Part shown: in pieces, positions 1 to 6,538 of the stretch
How positions within the stretch are numbered: the stretch's first letter is position 1
How the letters are laid out: each line of letters starts with the position of its first letter
Assembly: GCA_026399445.1 (NCBI GenBank)
Contig: JAPLRA010000153.1
Location: forward strand, 1-8,881
Direction: 5' to 3'
DNA: 8,881 nucleotides
From: Sulfuritalea sp.
GTDB lineage: Bacteria > Pseudomonadota > Gammaproteobacteria > Burkholderiales > Rhodocyclaceae
The notes under the pieces: model-generated
Told to the model about the DNA's origin: nothing
What the model saw: the letters and a program-made list of their open reading frames with translations, nothing else
Databases searched by the model: none
Made by a program: the position numbers and the translations under genes

Positions 1-2
1 AA

Positions 3-974
3 GTGACCCGCACGCTACTCTTGCTCCTGCCGTTGTTTCTGGTTGCCTGCGGCACGCAGGCGCCGCGCCCGGTCATCGATCGTGCAGAGGCGCCAGCCGC
101 CGTACCGCCAGCGCCGACTTTGCGGAGCGACGTCAAAAAGCCGGCGGCAAGCATCAAGTACAGCGGCGGCTTCTACAAGGACGACGGCCCTGGCGACAAG
201 CAGCCGGAAGACATCGAGGCCATTCCCGACGCAGTGCCCAGGGCGGAGCCGCTGCATCGCTTCGCCAACAATCCTTATTCGGTGCTGGGGCGCGACTATG
301 TGCCCCAGCGTTCCATCCAGCCCTACAAGGCGCGCGGCATCGGCAGCTGGTACGGCCGCAAGTTCCATGGGCAGAAGACTTCCAGTGGCGAGCCCTATGA
401 CATGTACGGCATGACCGCGGCCCATCCGACCTTGCCTATCCCCTCCTATGTGCGCGTCAGCAATCCGGCCAACGGCAAGTCGGTCGTGGTGCGCGTCAAT
501 GACCGCGGGCCCTTCCACTCCGGGCGGCTGATCGACCTTTCATGGACGGCTGCTTACAAACTTGGCTATATCGGTGAAGGCAGTACCGTGGTCGAAGTGG
601 AAAGTCTGTTGCCCGGCCAGACGCTCGTGGCTGCGTCCGCACCCATTTCGGGGGTGCCCCCGCGTACCACGGCGGCAGAAGATCCGATCGCGGCGATGGC
701 CACGGCGGAGCCCGAGCCGCCGCTGCCGCAGGTGCAGGACGGGCGCGGGCATTTCCTGCAACTCGGCGCCTTCGGCAATCGCGACAACGCCGAGGCGCTC
801 CGCTCGCGGCTGGCGCGCGAACTGGGCAGCCTGGCCGAAAAACTGGTGGTGCAGTCCGCCGGCAAGCTGTTCCGCGTCCAGCTCGGACCGTGGCCCGACG
901 CCGCTGCTGCACAACTGGCGGGCGGGCGTCTACGAGAAAGTTTCGGCATGGCGCCGGTGGTCGTGCAGCGCTAG
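3..974 (+). CDS. rlpA: RlpA-family septal lipoprotein, lytic transglycosylase-like with SPOR domain
   Basis: The 323-residue product begins with a lipoprotein signal: basic N-terminus, Leu-rich core, and lipobox LVAC with Cys16 as the acylation site. A low-complexity Pro/Ala linker leads to a double-psi beta-barrel at about residues 112-200 (GIGSWYGRKFHG, then VVVRVNDRGPF). Glu130, His141 and Asp167 sit where catalytic or conserved residues of Pseudomonas RlpA lie, so it is probably active on denuded (peptide-free) glycan strands. A second linker leads to a SPOR domain at about 249-320 (FLQLGAF, later FRVQLGPW), which binds denuded peptidoglycan at the division septum. The start is GTG at 3. 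The bases GTGA at 3-6 could also hold the stop of an upstream gene, matching the overlaps seen later, but the window edge hides this. In related genomes rlpA lies between rod-shape genes (mrdA/rodA) and dacC, and dacC does follow here. Confidence 0.93.
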   Translation: MTRTLLLLLPLFLVACGTQAPRPVIDRAEAPAAVPPAPTLRSDVKKPAASIKYSGGFYKDDGPGDKQPEDIEAIPDAVPRAEPLHRFANNPYSVLGRDYVPQRSIQPYKARGIGSWYGRKFHGQKTSSGEPYDMYGMTAAHPTLPIPSYVRVSNPANGKSVVVRVNDRGPFHSGRLIDLSWTAAYKLGYIGEGSTVVEVESLLPGQTLVAASAPISGVPPRTTAAEDPIAAMATAEPEPPLPQVQDGRGHFLQLGAFGNRDNAEALRSRLARELGSLAEKLVVQSAGKLFRVQLGPWPDAAAAQLAGGRLRESFGMAPVVVQR

Positions 975-992
975 AGCCGGCGTTGCGCGGAC

Positions 993-998
993 TATAAT
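993..998 (+). promoter_or_regulatory. Candidate sigma-70 -10 box upstream of dacC
   Basis: A perfect TATAAT lies in the 51-base gap between the rlpA stop and the dacC ATG. Transcription from it would start near 1005 and leave a leader of about 20 bases. No good -35 box is visible at the usual 16-18 base spacing (about 969-975 reads cgctaga), and there is no extended TGn element. It would be a weak or activator-dependent promoter, if it is real. It is the best candidate for driving the dacC-dat-ybeD-lipB-lipA block independently of rlpA. Confidence 0.45.
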
Positions 999-1025
999 TC
1001 GACCCTTTCCAAACCCTGTTTTCCA

Positions 1026-2168
1026 ATGCGATTTCTTGCCTTGATTCTGGCGCTGCTGCCCATTGCCGCCAGCCATGCCCAACCGCTTCCCGTACCAACC
1101 GCTGTTCCCACAATCGGCGCACGGGCCTGGATTCTGATGGACTACGCGACCGGCCAGGTGCTTGCTGCGCAGGAGCCCGACACGCGGCTGGAACCCGCCT
1201 CGCTGACGAAGGTCATGACCACCTATCTGGTGGCCGATGCGCTGGCGCAGAAAACGCTCACCCTGCAACAGCCCATAACCGTGTCCGAACGGGCCTGGCG
1301 CACCCAAGGCTCGCGCAGTTTCGTTCCGGTGAACAAGGGCGTTACCGTCGATGAGCTGTTCAAGGGCATGGTGATCCAGTCCGGCAACGACGCTTCCGTG
1401 GCGCTGGCTGAAGCGATCGGCGGCACCGAGGATGCCTTTGCCGGCATGATGAACCGCACGGCGCAGCGCATGGGTCTCAAGGACACGAATTTTCTAAACG
1501 CCAGCGGCTACTTCGAAGGCCCGGCGCCGACCCACTATTCGACGGCGCGCGATCTCGCTAAATTGGCCGCCGCGCTGGTTCGCGACCACCCGGAAACGCA
1601 TGCCCTGCACGCCACCAAGGACTACACCTACAACGGCATCCGCCAGTTCAATCGCAACCGCTTGCTGTGGGCCGATCCCACGGTGGACGGACTCAAAACC
1701 GGGCATTCCAACGCCGCCGGCTTCTGCCTCATCGCTACCGCCAAGCGCGGCCCGCGGCGGCTGATTTCGGTGGTGCTCGGCACCGCGTCGGAAGAAGCCC
1801 GTGCCCGCGATTCGCTGAACTTGCTCAACTGGGGCTTCACCGGCTTCGATGCGGTGAAGCTCTACGACAAGGGGCAGGCCATTTCTCAGCTCAAGGTCTT
1901 CAAGGGCGCGCAGAACATCGTCAAGGCCGGGTTCGCCGAAGACTTCGTGGTCTCGGTGCCGCGCGGTTCGGCCGACAAGCTTTCGGTGCAACTGGTCAGC
2001 CAGCAGCCTTTGATCGCGCCCGTGGCGGCGGGCGCCGTGGTCGGCACGCTGAAACTGGCGGTGGCAGGCCAGGCCTGGGGCGAGTATCCCGTGGTGGCGC
2101 AGGAAGCCGTTCCCGTGGCCGGTCTGCTGGGCCGGTTGTGGGACGATCTGCGGCTGTTCTTCCAATGA
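1026..2168 (+). CDS. dacC: D-alanyl-D-alanine carboxypeptidase (PBP5/6 family, peptidase S11)
   Basis: The 380-residue enzyme removes the terminal D-Ala from peptidoglycan pentapeptides in the periplasm. A signal peptide covers about residues 1-18 (cleavage near SHA|QP). The three penicillin-binding motifs are present: SLTK with Ser59 nucleophile and Lys62, SGN at 119-121, and KTG at 224-226 followed by HSNAAGFC. The C-terminal beta-rich PBP5 domain occupies about residues 273-365. The protein ends in a short amphipathic segment (LLGRLWDDLRLFF) that probably anchors it to the outer face of the inner membrane, as in PBP5. Length and domain order are normal for the family. No clear ribosome binding site precedes the ATG. 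Its TGA overlaps the start of the aminotransferase gene in ATGA at 2165-2168. The symbol could equally be dacA; dacC is customary for the betaproteobacterial copy. Confidence 0.93.
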   Translation: MRFLALILALLPIAASHAQPLPVPTAVPTIGARAWILMDYATGQVLAAQEPDTRLEPASLTKVMTTYLVADALAQKTLTLQQPITVSERAWRTQGSRSFVPVNKGVTVDELFKGMVIQSGNDASVALAEAIGGTEDAFAGMMNRTAQRMGLKDTNFLNASGYFEGPAPTHYSTARDLAKLAAALVRDHPETHALHATKDYTYNGIRQFNRNRLLWADPTVDGLKTGHSNAAGFCLIATAKRGPRRLISVVLGTASEEARARDSLNLLNWGFTGFDAVKLYDKGQAISQLKVFKGAQNIVKAGFAEDFVVSVPRGSADKLSVQLVSQQPLIAPVAAGAVVGTLKLAVAGQAWGEYPVVAQEAVPVAGLLGRLWDDLRLFFQ

Positions 2169-3035
2169 CGACCAGGGTCTTTCTCAGCGGCCAGTGGCTT
2201 CCTGCCGACGAAGCCCGCGTCTCCGTCATGGATCGCGGCTTCCTGTTCGGCGACGGCGTGTATGAAGTGATCCCGGTCTATTCGCGCCAGCCCTTCCGCC
2301 TCGAACAGCATCTGGCGCGCCTGCAGAAAAGCCTCGACGGCATCCAGCTGGCCAATCCCTATCGGCTCGAAGAGTGGATCGCCATCGTGCTGCAGCTGGC
2401 CGGCGAAGCCGAATGGCAGGACCAGTCGATCTACATCCAGGTCACGCGCGGACCGATGGCGGTGCGCAACCACGCTTTCCCGAAGGAAATCACGCCGACG
2501 GTACTGCTGCTGGCCGAAGCCATGAGTACGCCGCCCGCGAGTCAACGCCAAGAGGGCATCGCTGCCGTGTCGGCGGCGGACATCCGCTGGCTGCGTTGTG
2601 ATCTGAAGACGACGTCGCTCCTGGCCAACTGCCTGCTGCGCCAACTCGCCGTGTCCGCCGGCTGTGTCGAAACCGTGCTGTTCCGCGACGGCCGACGGCT
2701 TTCTCACCGAAGGTTCCGCCTCGTCGATTTTCGTCGTGAAGGACGGCGTGCTGCTGGCACCGATCAAGAACCATCTGATGCTGCCGGGAATCACCTATGA
2801 CGTGGTGCTGGAACTCGCCGCACAGCATGGCCTGCCGCATGAAGTGCGCGACGTCACCGAAGCCGAAACCCGTAACGCCGACGAACTGTGGATGTGCTCC
2901 TCGACCAAGGAAGTGCTGCCCGTCGTCATGCTCGACGGTCGCGCTGTCGGTGACGGAACGCCAGGTCCGGTCTTCGCGCAGATGTACGACTGGTACCAGG
3001 AGTTCAAGGCGAAGGTGATGCGGGCGTCCGCATGA
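2165..3035 (+). pseudogene. dat: D-amino-acid aminotransferase (fold-type IV PLP enzyme), frameshifted by a 7-base duplication
   Basis: In working form this enzyme would transfer amino groups between D-alanine, D-glutamate and their 2-oxo acids. The gene starts at ATG 2165 (MDRGFLFGDGVYEV at 22-35). It has Tyr33, the RxH pair Arg101/His103 that in Bacillus D-amino-acid aminotransferase holds the substrate carboxylate, and the PLP lysine Lys148 in CDLKTTSLL. After Gly176 the frame is lost; the broken product would carry 35 out-of-frame residues and stop at 2798-2800. The rest of the enzyme (DGFLTEGSASSIFVV through LPGITYDVVLELA to SSTKEVLPVVMLDG) continues one frame over to TGA 3033-3035. Removing one copy of the repeat at 2686-2699 restores 287 residues reading FRDGFLTEGS, with the cofactor-binding Glu at 180. 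That is 32 residues after Lys148, the same spacing as Lys145-Glu177 in the Bacillus enzyme. A GTG at 2664 could start the C-terminal half alone, but no ribosome binding site is evident and that half lacks the lysine. A branched-chain or 4-amino-4-deoxychorismate enzyme of the same fold is less likely, given the RxH motif. Confidence 0.9.
2686..2699 (+). repeat. Perfect 7-base tandem duplication (cgacggc x2) that frameshifts dat
   Basis: Copy one is 2686-2692 and copy two is 2693-2699, identical and directly adjacent; flanking bases do not extend the repeat. Seven bases shift the frame by +1, exactly the change needed to pass from the upstream dat frame to the downstream one. With one copy removed, codons read cgc gac ggc ttt ctc acc gaa (RDGFLTE), a natural match to the family. 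Confidence 0.95.
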
Positions 3036-3295
3036 GCCAACCCTCGCTGCTTGAATTTCCCTGCGATTTCCCGCTGAAAATCATGGGTGCGGCGGATGCG
3101 GGATTTGCCCAGGCCATTGTTGAGGTGGTATTGAAGCACGCACCGGATTTCGATCCGGCATCCGTCGAGATGCGGCCTTCCAAAGCCGGCAACTATCTGT
3201 CGTTGACCTGCACGGTGCGTGCCACGTCGCAGGCGCAGCTCGATGCGCTCTACCTTGAGCTGACGGCGCATCCGATGGTGAAGGTAGTGCTGTGA
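3032..3295 (+). CDS. ybeD: YbeD/DUF493 family small protein
   Basis: An 87-residue cytoplasmic protein with the DUF493 pattern: an N-terminal LLEFPCDFPLKIMG segment, a central helix (FAQAIVEVVLKH), a beta-strand with NYLSLTCTVRATS, and a C-terminal helix ending in LTAHPMVKVVL. The family has a small ferredoxin-like alpha/beta fold resembling ACT-type regulatory domains. Its biochemical role is not established, although it is widely found directly upstream of lipB. The ATG overlaps the dat stop (ATGA 3032-3035) and its own TGA overlaps the lipB GTG start (GTGA 3292-3295), so it sits in a coupled chain. The nearest purine-rich stretch (gaaggtga, 3011-3018) is too far upstream for good initiation. 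Expression therefore probably depends on ribosomes finishing dat. Confidence 0.9.
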   Translation: MSQPSLLEFPCDFPLKIMGAADAGFAQAIVEVVLKHAPDFDPASVEMRPSKAGNYLSLTCTVRATSQAQLDALYLELTAHPMVKVVL

Positions 3296-3900
3296 TCATC
3301 AGGAGGCTGAGCCGCGTCGACTACCCGGCGACCTTCGCCACGATGCAGGAATTCACCGCAGCGCGCGACGCCGACACTTCCGACGAACTCTGGCTCTGCG
3401 AACATCCGCCGGTATTCACCCAAGGACTGTCGGGCAAGCCCGAGCATCTGCTCATGGACATCGGCATTCCCGTGGTGCAGATCGATCGCGGCGGCCAGAT
3501 CACCTATCACGGTCCCGGTCAGGTGGTCGCCTACCTGCTGCTCGACCTGCGCCGGCGCGAACTCACGGTGCGCGGGCTGGTGGATCGCATCGAGCAGGCG
3601 GTGATCGACCTGCTGGCCGGCTACGGCATCACGGCGGCGCGCCTTGCCGGCGCCCCCGGCGTCTATGTCGGCAAAGCCAAGATCGCGGCGCTCGGCCTGC
3701 GCATAAAGCACGGTTGCAGCTATCACGGCGTCTCGCTCAACGTCGATATGGATCTGGCGCCCTACGCTGCCATCAACCCTTGTGGCTACGAGGGAATGGC
3801 GGTGACTCAGCTGCGCGATCTAACGGGTGAATGCGATACAGTAAAGGTCGGCGAAGCTCTCGCCGGACATCTGGCCCGCCAACTGGACAACAAGAAATGA
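3292..3900 (+). CDS. lipB: Octanoyl-[acyl-carrier-protein]:protein N-octanoyltransferase
   Basis: LipB moves an octanoyl group from acyl carrier protein onto the lipoyl-domain lysine of 2-oxo-acid dehydrogenases and the glycine cleavage H protein, the first step of de novo lipoate synthesis in the cytoplasm. The 202-residue product has the family motifs RGGQITYHGPGQ (66-77, His73), GAPGVYVGKAKIAALGLRI with the active-site lysine at 130, and NPCGYEGM with the acyl-carrying Cys164. Length is typical. The start is GTG at 3292, overlapping the ybeD stop; an AAGG at 3281-3284, seven bases upstream, may help initiation. Its TGA overlaps the lipA ATG (ATGA 3897-3900), tying the two successive enzymes of the pathway together. 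Confidence 0.96.
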   Translation: MIIRRLSRVDYPATFATMQEFTAARDADTSDELWLCEHPPVFTQGLSGKPEHLLMDIGIPVVQIDRGGQITYHGPGQVVAYLLLDLRRRELTVRGLVDRIEQAVIDLLAGYGITAARLAGAPGVYVGKAKIAALGLRIKHGCSYHGVSLNVDMDLAPYAAINPCGYEGMAVTQLRDLTGECDTVKVGEALAGHLARQLDNKK

Positions 3901-4832
3901 CGACGAAGCAAAAAGGCGAAGCCAAGACGGCGCGCATCCCGATCAAGATCGTGCCAGCGACGACAGCCCTGAAGAAGCCCGACTGGATCCGCGTCAAGGC
4001 CGGCAGCAGCGCGGGCCGTTTCGGCGAGATCAAGCAGATCCTGCGCGAACACAATCTGCATACTGTGTGCGAAGAAGCCACCTGCCCCAACATCGGCGAA
4101 TGTTTCGGCAACGGCACGGCAACCTTCATGATCCTCGGCGACCTCTGCACGCGACGCTGTCCGTTCTGCGACGTCGGACACGGCAAGCCGCTGCCGCCCG
4201 ATGCGGAGGAACCCGAGAAGCTCGCCCGCACCATCGCGGCGATGAAGCTCAAGTACGTGGTGATCACCAGTGTCGACCGCGACGACTTGCGCGACGGCGG
4301 CGCCCAGCACTTCGCCGACTGCATCGCGAAAGTACGCGAGCTGTCGCCGGGCACGAAGATCGAGGTACTGGTGCCGGATTTTCGGGGCCGCCTCGACATT
4401 GCGCTGGAGATACTCGCGGCGACGCCGCCGGACGTGCTCAACCACAACATGGAAACCGTTCCGCGCCTTTACAAGCAGGCGCGCCCCGGCGCGGACTACG
4501 AAAACTCGCTGCAGCTGCTGAAGGCGTTCAAGGCACTGCGGCCGGGCATTGCCACCAAGTCGGGCCTGATGGTGGGTCTGGGCGAGACCGACGAGGAAAT
4601 CCTCGACACCCTGCGCGACCTGCGCGCCCACGACGTCGAGATGCTCACCATCGGCCAGTACCTGGCGCCCTCGGGCCATCATCTGCCGGTCCTGCGCTAC
4701 GTCCATCCCGATGTCTTCGCCATGTACGCCCGTGAGGCCACCGCGATGGGCTTCACCCACGCCGCATCGGCGCCGCTGGTGCGTTCCAGCTATCATGCTG
4801 ACCTGCAGGCCCATGGCGCCGGCGTGACCTGA
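3897..4832 (+). CDS. lipA: Lipoyl synthase (radical SAM)
   Basis: LipA inserts two sulfurs at C6 and C8 of protein-bound octanoyl groups, completing lipoyl cofactor assembly after LipB. The 311-residue product has both iron-sulfur sites: the auxiliary cluster cysteines 58, 63 and 69 (CEEATCPNIGEC) and the radical-SAM CxxxCxxC cysteines 84, 88 and 91 (CTRRCPFC). The auxiliary cluster's serine ligand is supplied by the C-terminal RSSYHAD motif (from residue 296). Other hallmarks are ITSVDRDDLRDGGAQHF, LNHNMETVPRLY, TKSGLMVGLGET and IGQYLAPS. An in-frame ATG also exists at 3831, but ATG 3897 is chosen because it gives the usual length and the ATGA overlap with lipB; 3831 would lie well inside lipB. 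No terminator is visible in the 34 bases before the next gene. Confidence 0.97.
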   Translation: MTTKQKGEAKTARIPIKIVPATTALKKPDWIRVKAGSSAGRFGEIKQILREHNLHTVCEEATCPNIGECFGNGTATFMILGDLCTRRCPFCDVGHGKPLPPDAEEPEKLARTIAAMKLKYVVITSVDRDDLRDGGAQHFADCIAKVRELSPGTKIEVLVPDFRGRLDIALEILAATPPDVLNHNMETVPRLYKQARPGADYENSLQLLKAFKALRPGIATKSGLMVGLGETDEEILDTLRDLRAHDVEMLTIGQYLAPSGHHLPVLRYVHPDVFAMYAREATAMGFTHAASAPLVRSSYHADLQAHGAGVT

Positions 4833-4852
4833 CATCAACCAGAAGAAAACCC

Positions 4853-4858
4853 GAGGAG
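4853..4858 (+). promoter_or_regulatory. Strong Shine-Dalgarno for fadD
   Basis: GAGGAG lies eight bases upstream of the fadD ATG. It is the strongest ribosome binding site in the window and fixes the fadD start. The upstream coupled genes mostly lack one, so fadD looks able to initiate independently even if co-transcribed with lipA. Confidence 0.8.
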
Positions 4859-4866
4859 ATCAAGAG

Positions 4867-6537
4867 ATGGACAAGCTGTGGCTGAAGCAGTATCCGGCGG
4901 GCGTGCCTGCGGAGATCGACGTTACCCAGTACGAGACCGTGGCGCAGGTGCTCGAAGAGTCGATGAAGAAGTACGCCTCGCGCACCGCCTTCATCTGCAT
5001 GGGCAAGTCGATCACCTACGCCCAACTCGACGCGGCGTCGCGCAACCTCGGCGCCTGGCTGCAGTCGCGGGGCATTGCCCCCGGCGGCCGCGTCGCGCTG
5101 ATGATGCCCAACGTCATGCAATACCCGATCTGCGTCGCCGCGGTACTGCGCGCCGGTTACGTCGTGGTTAATATCAATCCGCTATACACGCCGCGCGAGT
5201 TGGAACACCAGCTCAAGGACAGCGGTGCCGAAGCCATCGTCATCATCGAGAACTTCGCCACGACCCTGGAAAAGGTCATCGCCAACACCCCCGTGAAACA
5301 CGTCGTGGTGGCCGCCATGGGCGACCTGCTGGGCGGCCTCAAGGGTACGCTGGTGAATTTCGTCGTGCGTCGCGTCAAGAAGATGGTGCCCGGCTTTTCG
5401 CTGCCGAATTCGGTTCGCTTCAACGACGCCGTGGCACAAGGTGCCAGTGCCACCCTCAAACAGGCAACCCGGAAGCGCGAGGATGTCGCCTTCCTGCAAT
5501 ACACCGGCGGCACCACGGGCGTGTCGAAGGGCGCGACCCTGCTGAACCGCAACATCATCGCCAACATGCTGCAAGTCGAGGCCTGGATGCAGCCGGCGAT
5601 CAATACGCACACCGACGAGCAGAACAACTTCGTCTGCGCGCTGCCGCTGTACCACATCTTCGCGCTGACGGTCTGCAACATGATCGGCATGCGCACCGGC
5701 TCCTGCAATCTGCTGATCCCCAATCCGCGCGACATACCGGGCTTCGTCAAGGAGTTGTCGACTTTCAAGTTCAACGTCTTCCCCTGCCTCAATACGCTGT
5801 TCAACGCCCTGGCCAACAATCCGGAGTTCGCCAAGCTGGATTTCTCGACGCTGAAGATCAGCCTCGGTGGCGGCATGGCGACGCAAAGGCCGGTGGCCGA
5901 GAAGTGGATGGCGCTAACCGGGAGCGCGATTGTCGAAGGCTATGGCTTGTCGGAAACTTCGCCGGTGGCAACGTGCAACGTCGCCGACCTCAAGGGCTTT
6001 ACGGGCACCATCGGCCTGCCGGTTCCATCGACCGAGATCGCGATTCGCGACGATGAGGGCAAGGACGTGGCGCTGGGCGAATCCGGCGAGATCTGCATTC
6101 GCGGGCCGCAGGTGATGGCGGGCTACTGGAATCGCCCCGACGAGACCGCAAACGTCATGACCGCCGACGGCTTCTTCAAGTCGGGCGACGTCGGCATCAT
6201 GGCTGCCGACGGATCGACCCGTATCGTCGATCGCAAGAAGGACATGGTACTGGTCTCCGGCTTCAACGTCTATCCGAGCGAAGTCGAGGAAGTGGCGATG
6301 AAGCACCCCGGCGTGCTCGAAGCGGCCGTGATCGGCGTACCCGACGAGCATTCGGGAGAAGTGCCGAAACTGTTCATCGTCAAAAAGGACCCTGCGCTGA
6401 CCGAGGCGGCCTTGCAGGCGTTCCTCAAGGAAGAACTTACTGGCTACAAGCGGCCCAAGTACATCGAGTTTCGCGCCGATCTGCCGAAGTCGCCGGTGGG
6501 CAAGATCCTGCGCCGCGAACTGCGACCCAAGACCTGA
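4867..6537 (+). CDS. fadD: Long-chain fatty acyl-CoA synthetase (AMP-forming)
   Basis: The 556-residue enzyme activates fatty acids to acyl-CoA through an acyl-adenylate, feeding beta-oxidation or phospholipid synthesis at the inner face of the membrane. Adenylate-forming motifs appear in order: the P-loop YTGGTTGVSKGA (212-223), LPLYHIFAL (259-267), LGGGMA (333-338), YGLSETSP with Glu363 (359-366), GFFKSGDVG (435-443), and the hinge region DRKKDMVLVSGFNVYPSE. The C-terminal catalytic lysine, Lys546, lies in KSPVGKILRR. Length and the FadD-type VSGFNVYPSEVE segment favour long-chain acyl-CoA ligase over acetyl-CoA or aromatic-acid ligases, although chain-length preference cannot be read from sequence. 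It starts 34 bases after lipA and its TGA lies one base before the ATG of the next gene, so these are probably co-transcribed. LipB uses ACP-bound octanoate, so a direct role in lipoylation is not implied. Confidence 0.93.
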   Translation: MDKLWLKQYPAGVPAEIDVTQYETVAQVLEESMKKYASRTAFICMGKSITYAQLDAASRNLGAWLQSRGIAPGGRVALMMPNVMQYPICVAAVLRAGYVVVNINPLYTPRELEHQLKDSGAEAIVIIENFATTLEKVIANTPVKHVVVAAMGDLLGGLKGTLVNFVVRRVKKMVPGFSLPNSVRFNDAVAQGASATLKQATRKREDVAFLQYTGGTTGVSKGATLLNRNIIANMLQVEAWMQPAINTHTDEQNNFVCALPLYHIFALTVCNMIGMRTGSCNLLIPNPRDIPGFVKELSTFKFNVFPCLNTLFNALANNPEFAKLDFSTLKISLGGGMATQRPVAEKWMALTGSAIVEGYGLSETSPVATCNVADLKGFTGTIGLPVPSTEIAIRDDEGKDVALGESGEICIRGPQVMAGYWNRPDETANVMTADGFFKSGDVGIMAADGSTRIVDRKKDMVLVSGFNVYPSEVEEVAMKHPGVLEAAVIGVPDEHSGEVPKLFIVKKDPALTEAALQAFLKEELTGYKRPKYIEFRADLPKSPVGKILRRELRPKT

Positions 6538-6538
6538 C

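Noticed and set aside
1667..2164. In-frame upstream extension of the aminotransferase reading frame into dacC
   Set aside because: It translates to Arg/Gly-rich nonsense in the wrong frame of dacC; the conserved protein begins at ATG 2165.
2680..2705. Programmed ribosomal frameshifting in dat
   Set aside because: There is no slippery heptamer of the A/T-rich type and no reason for the family to use it; an exact tandem duplication explains the shift fully.
1886..2794. Open frame of 302 residues on the minus strand opposite dacC and dat
   Set aside because: It is a shadow of two real genes, with low-complexity Arg/Ala/Gly-rich translation.
2664..3035. C-terminal half of dat as an independent gene starting at GTG 2664
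   Set aside because: The first residues are out-of-frame junk before the aminotransferase sequence resumes, there is no ribosome binding site, and it lacks the PLP lysine; it is a fragment of the frameshifted gene.
3807..4838. Long open frame of 343 residues on the minus strand opposite lipA and the end of lipB
   Set aside because: It lies wholly opposite the clearly real lipB and lipA genes, its translation shows no family motif, and such frames are common in GC-rich DNA.
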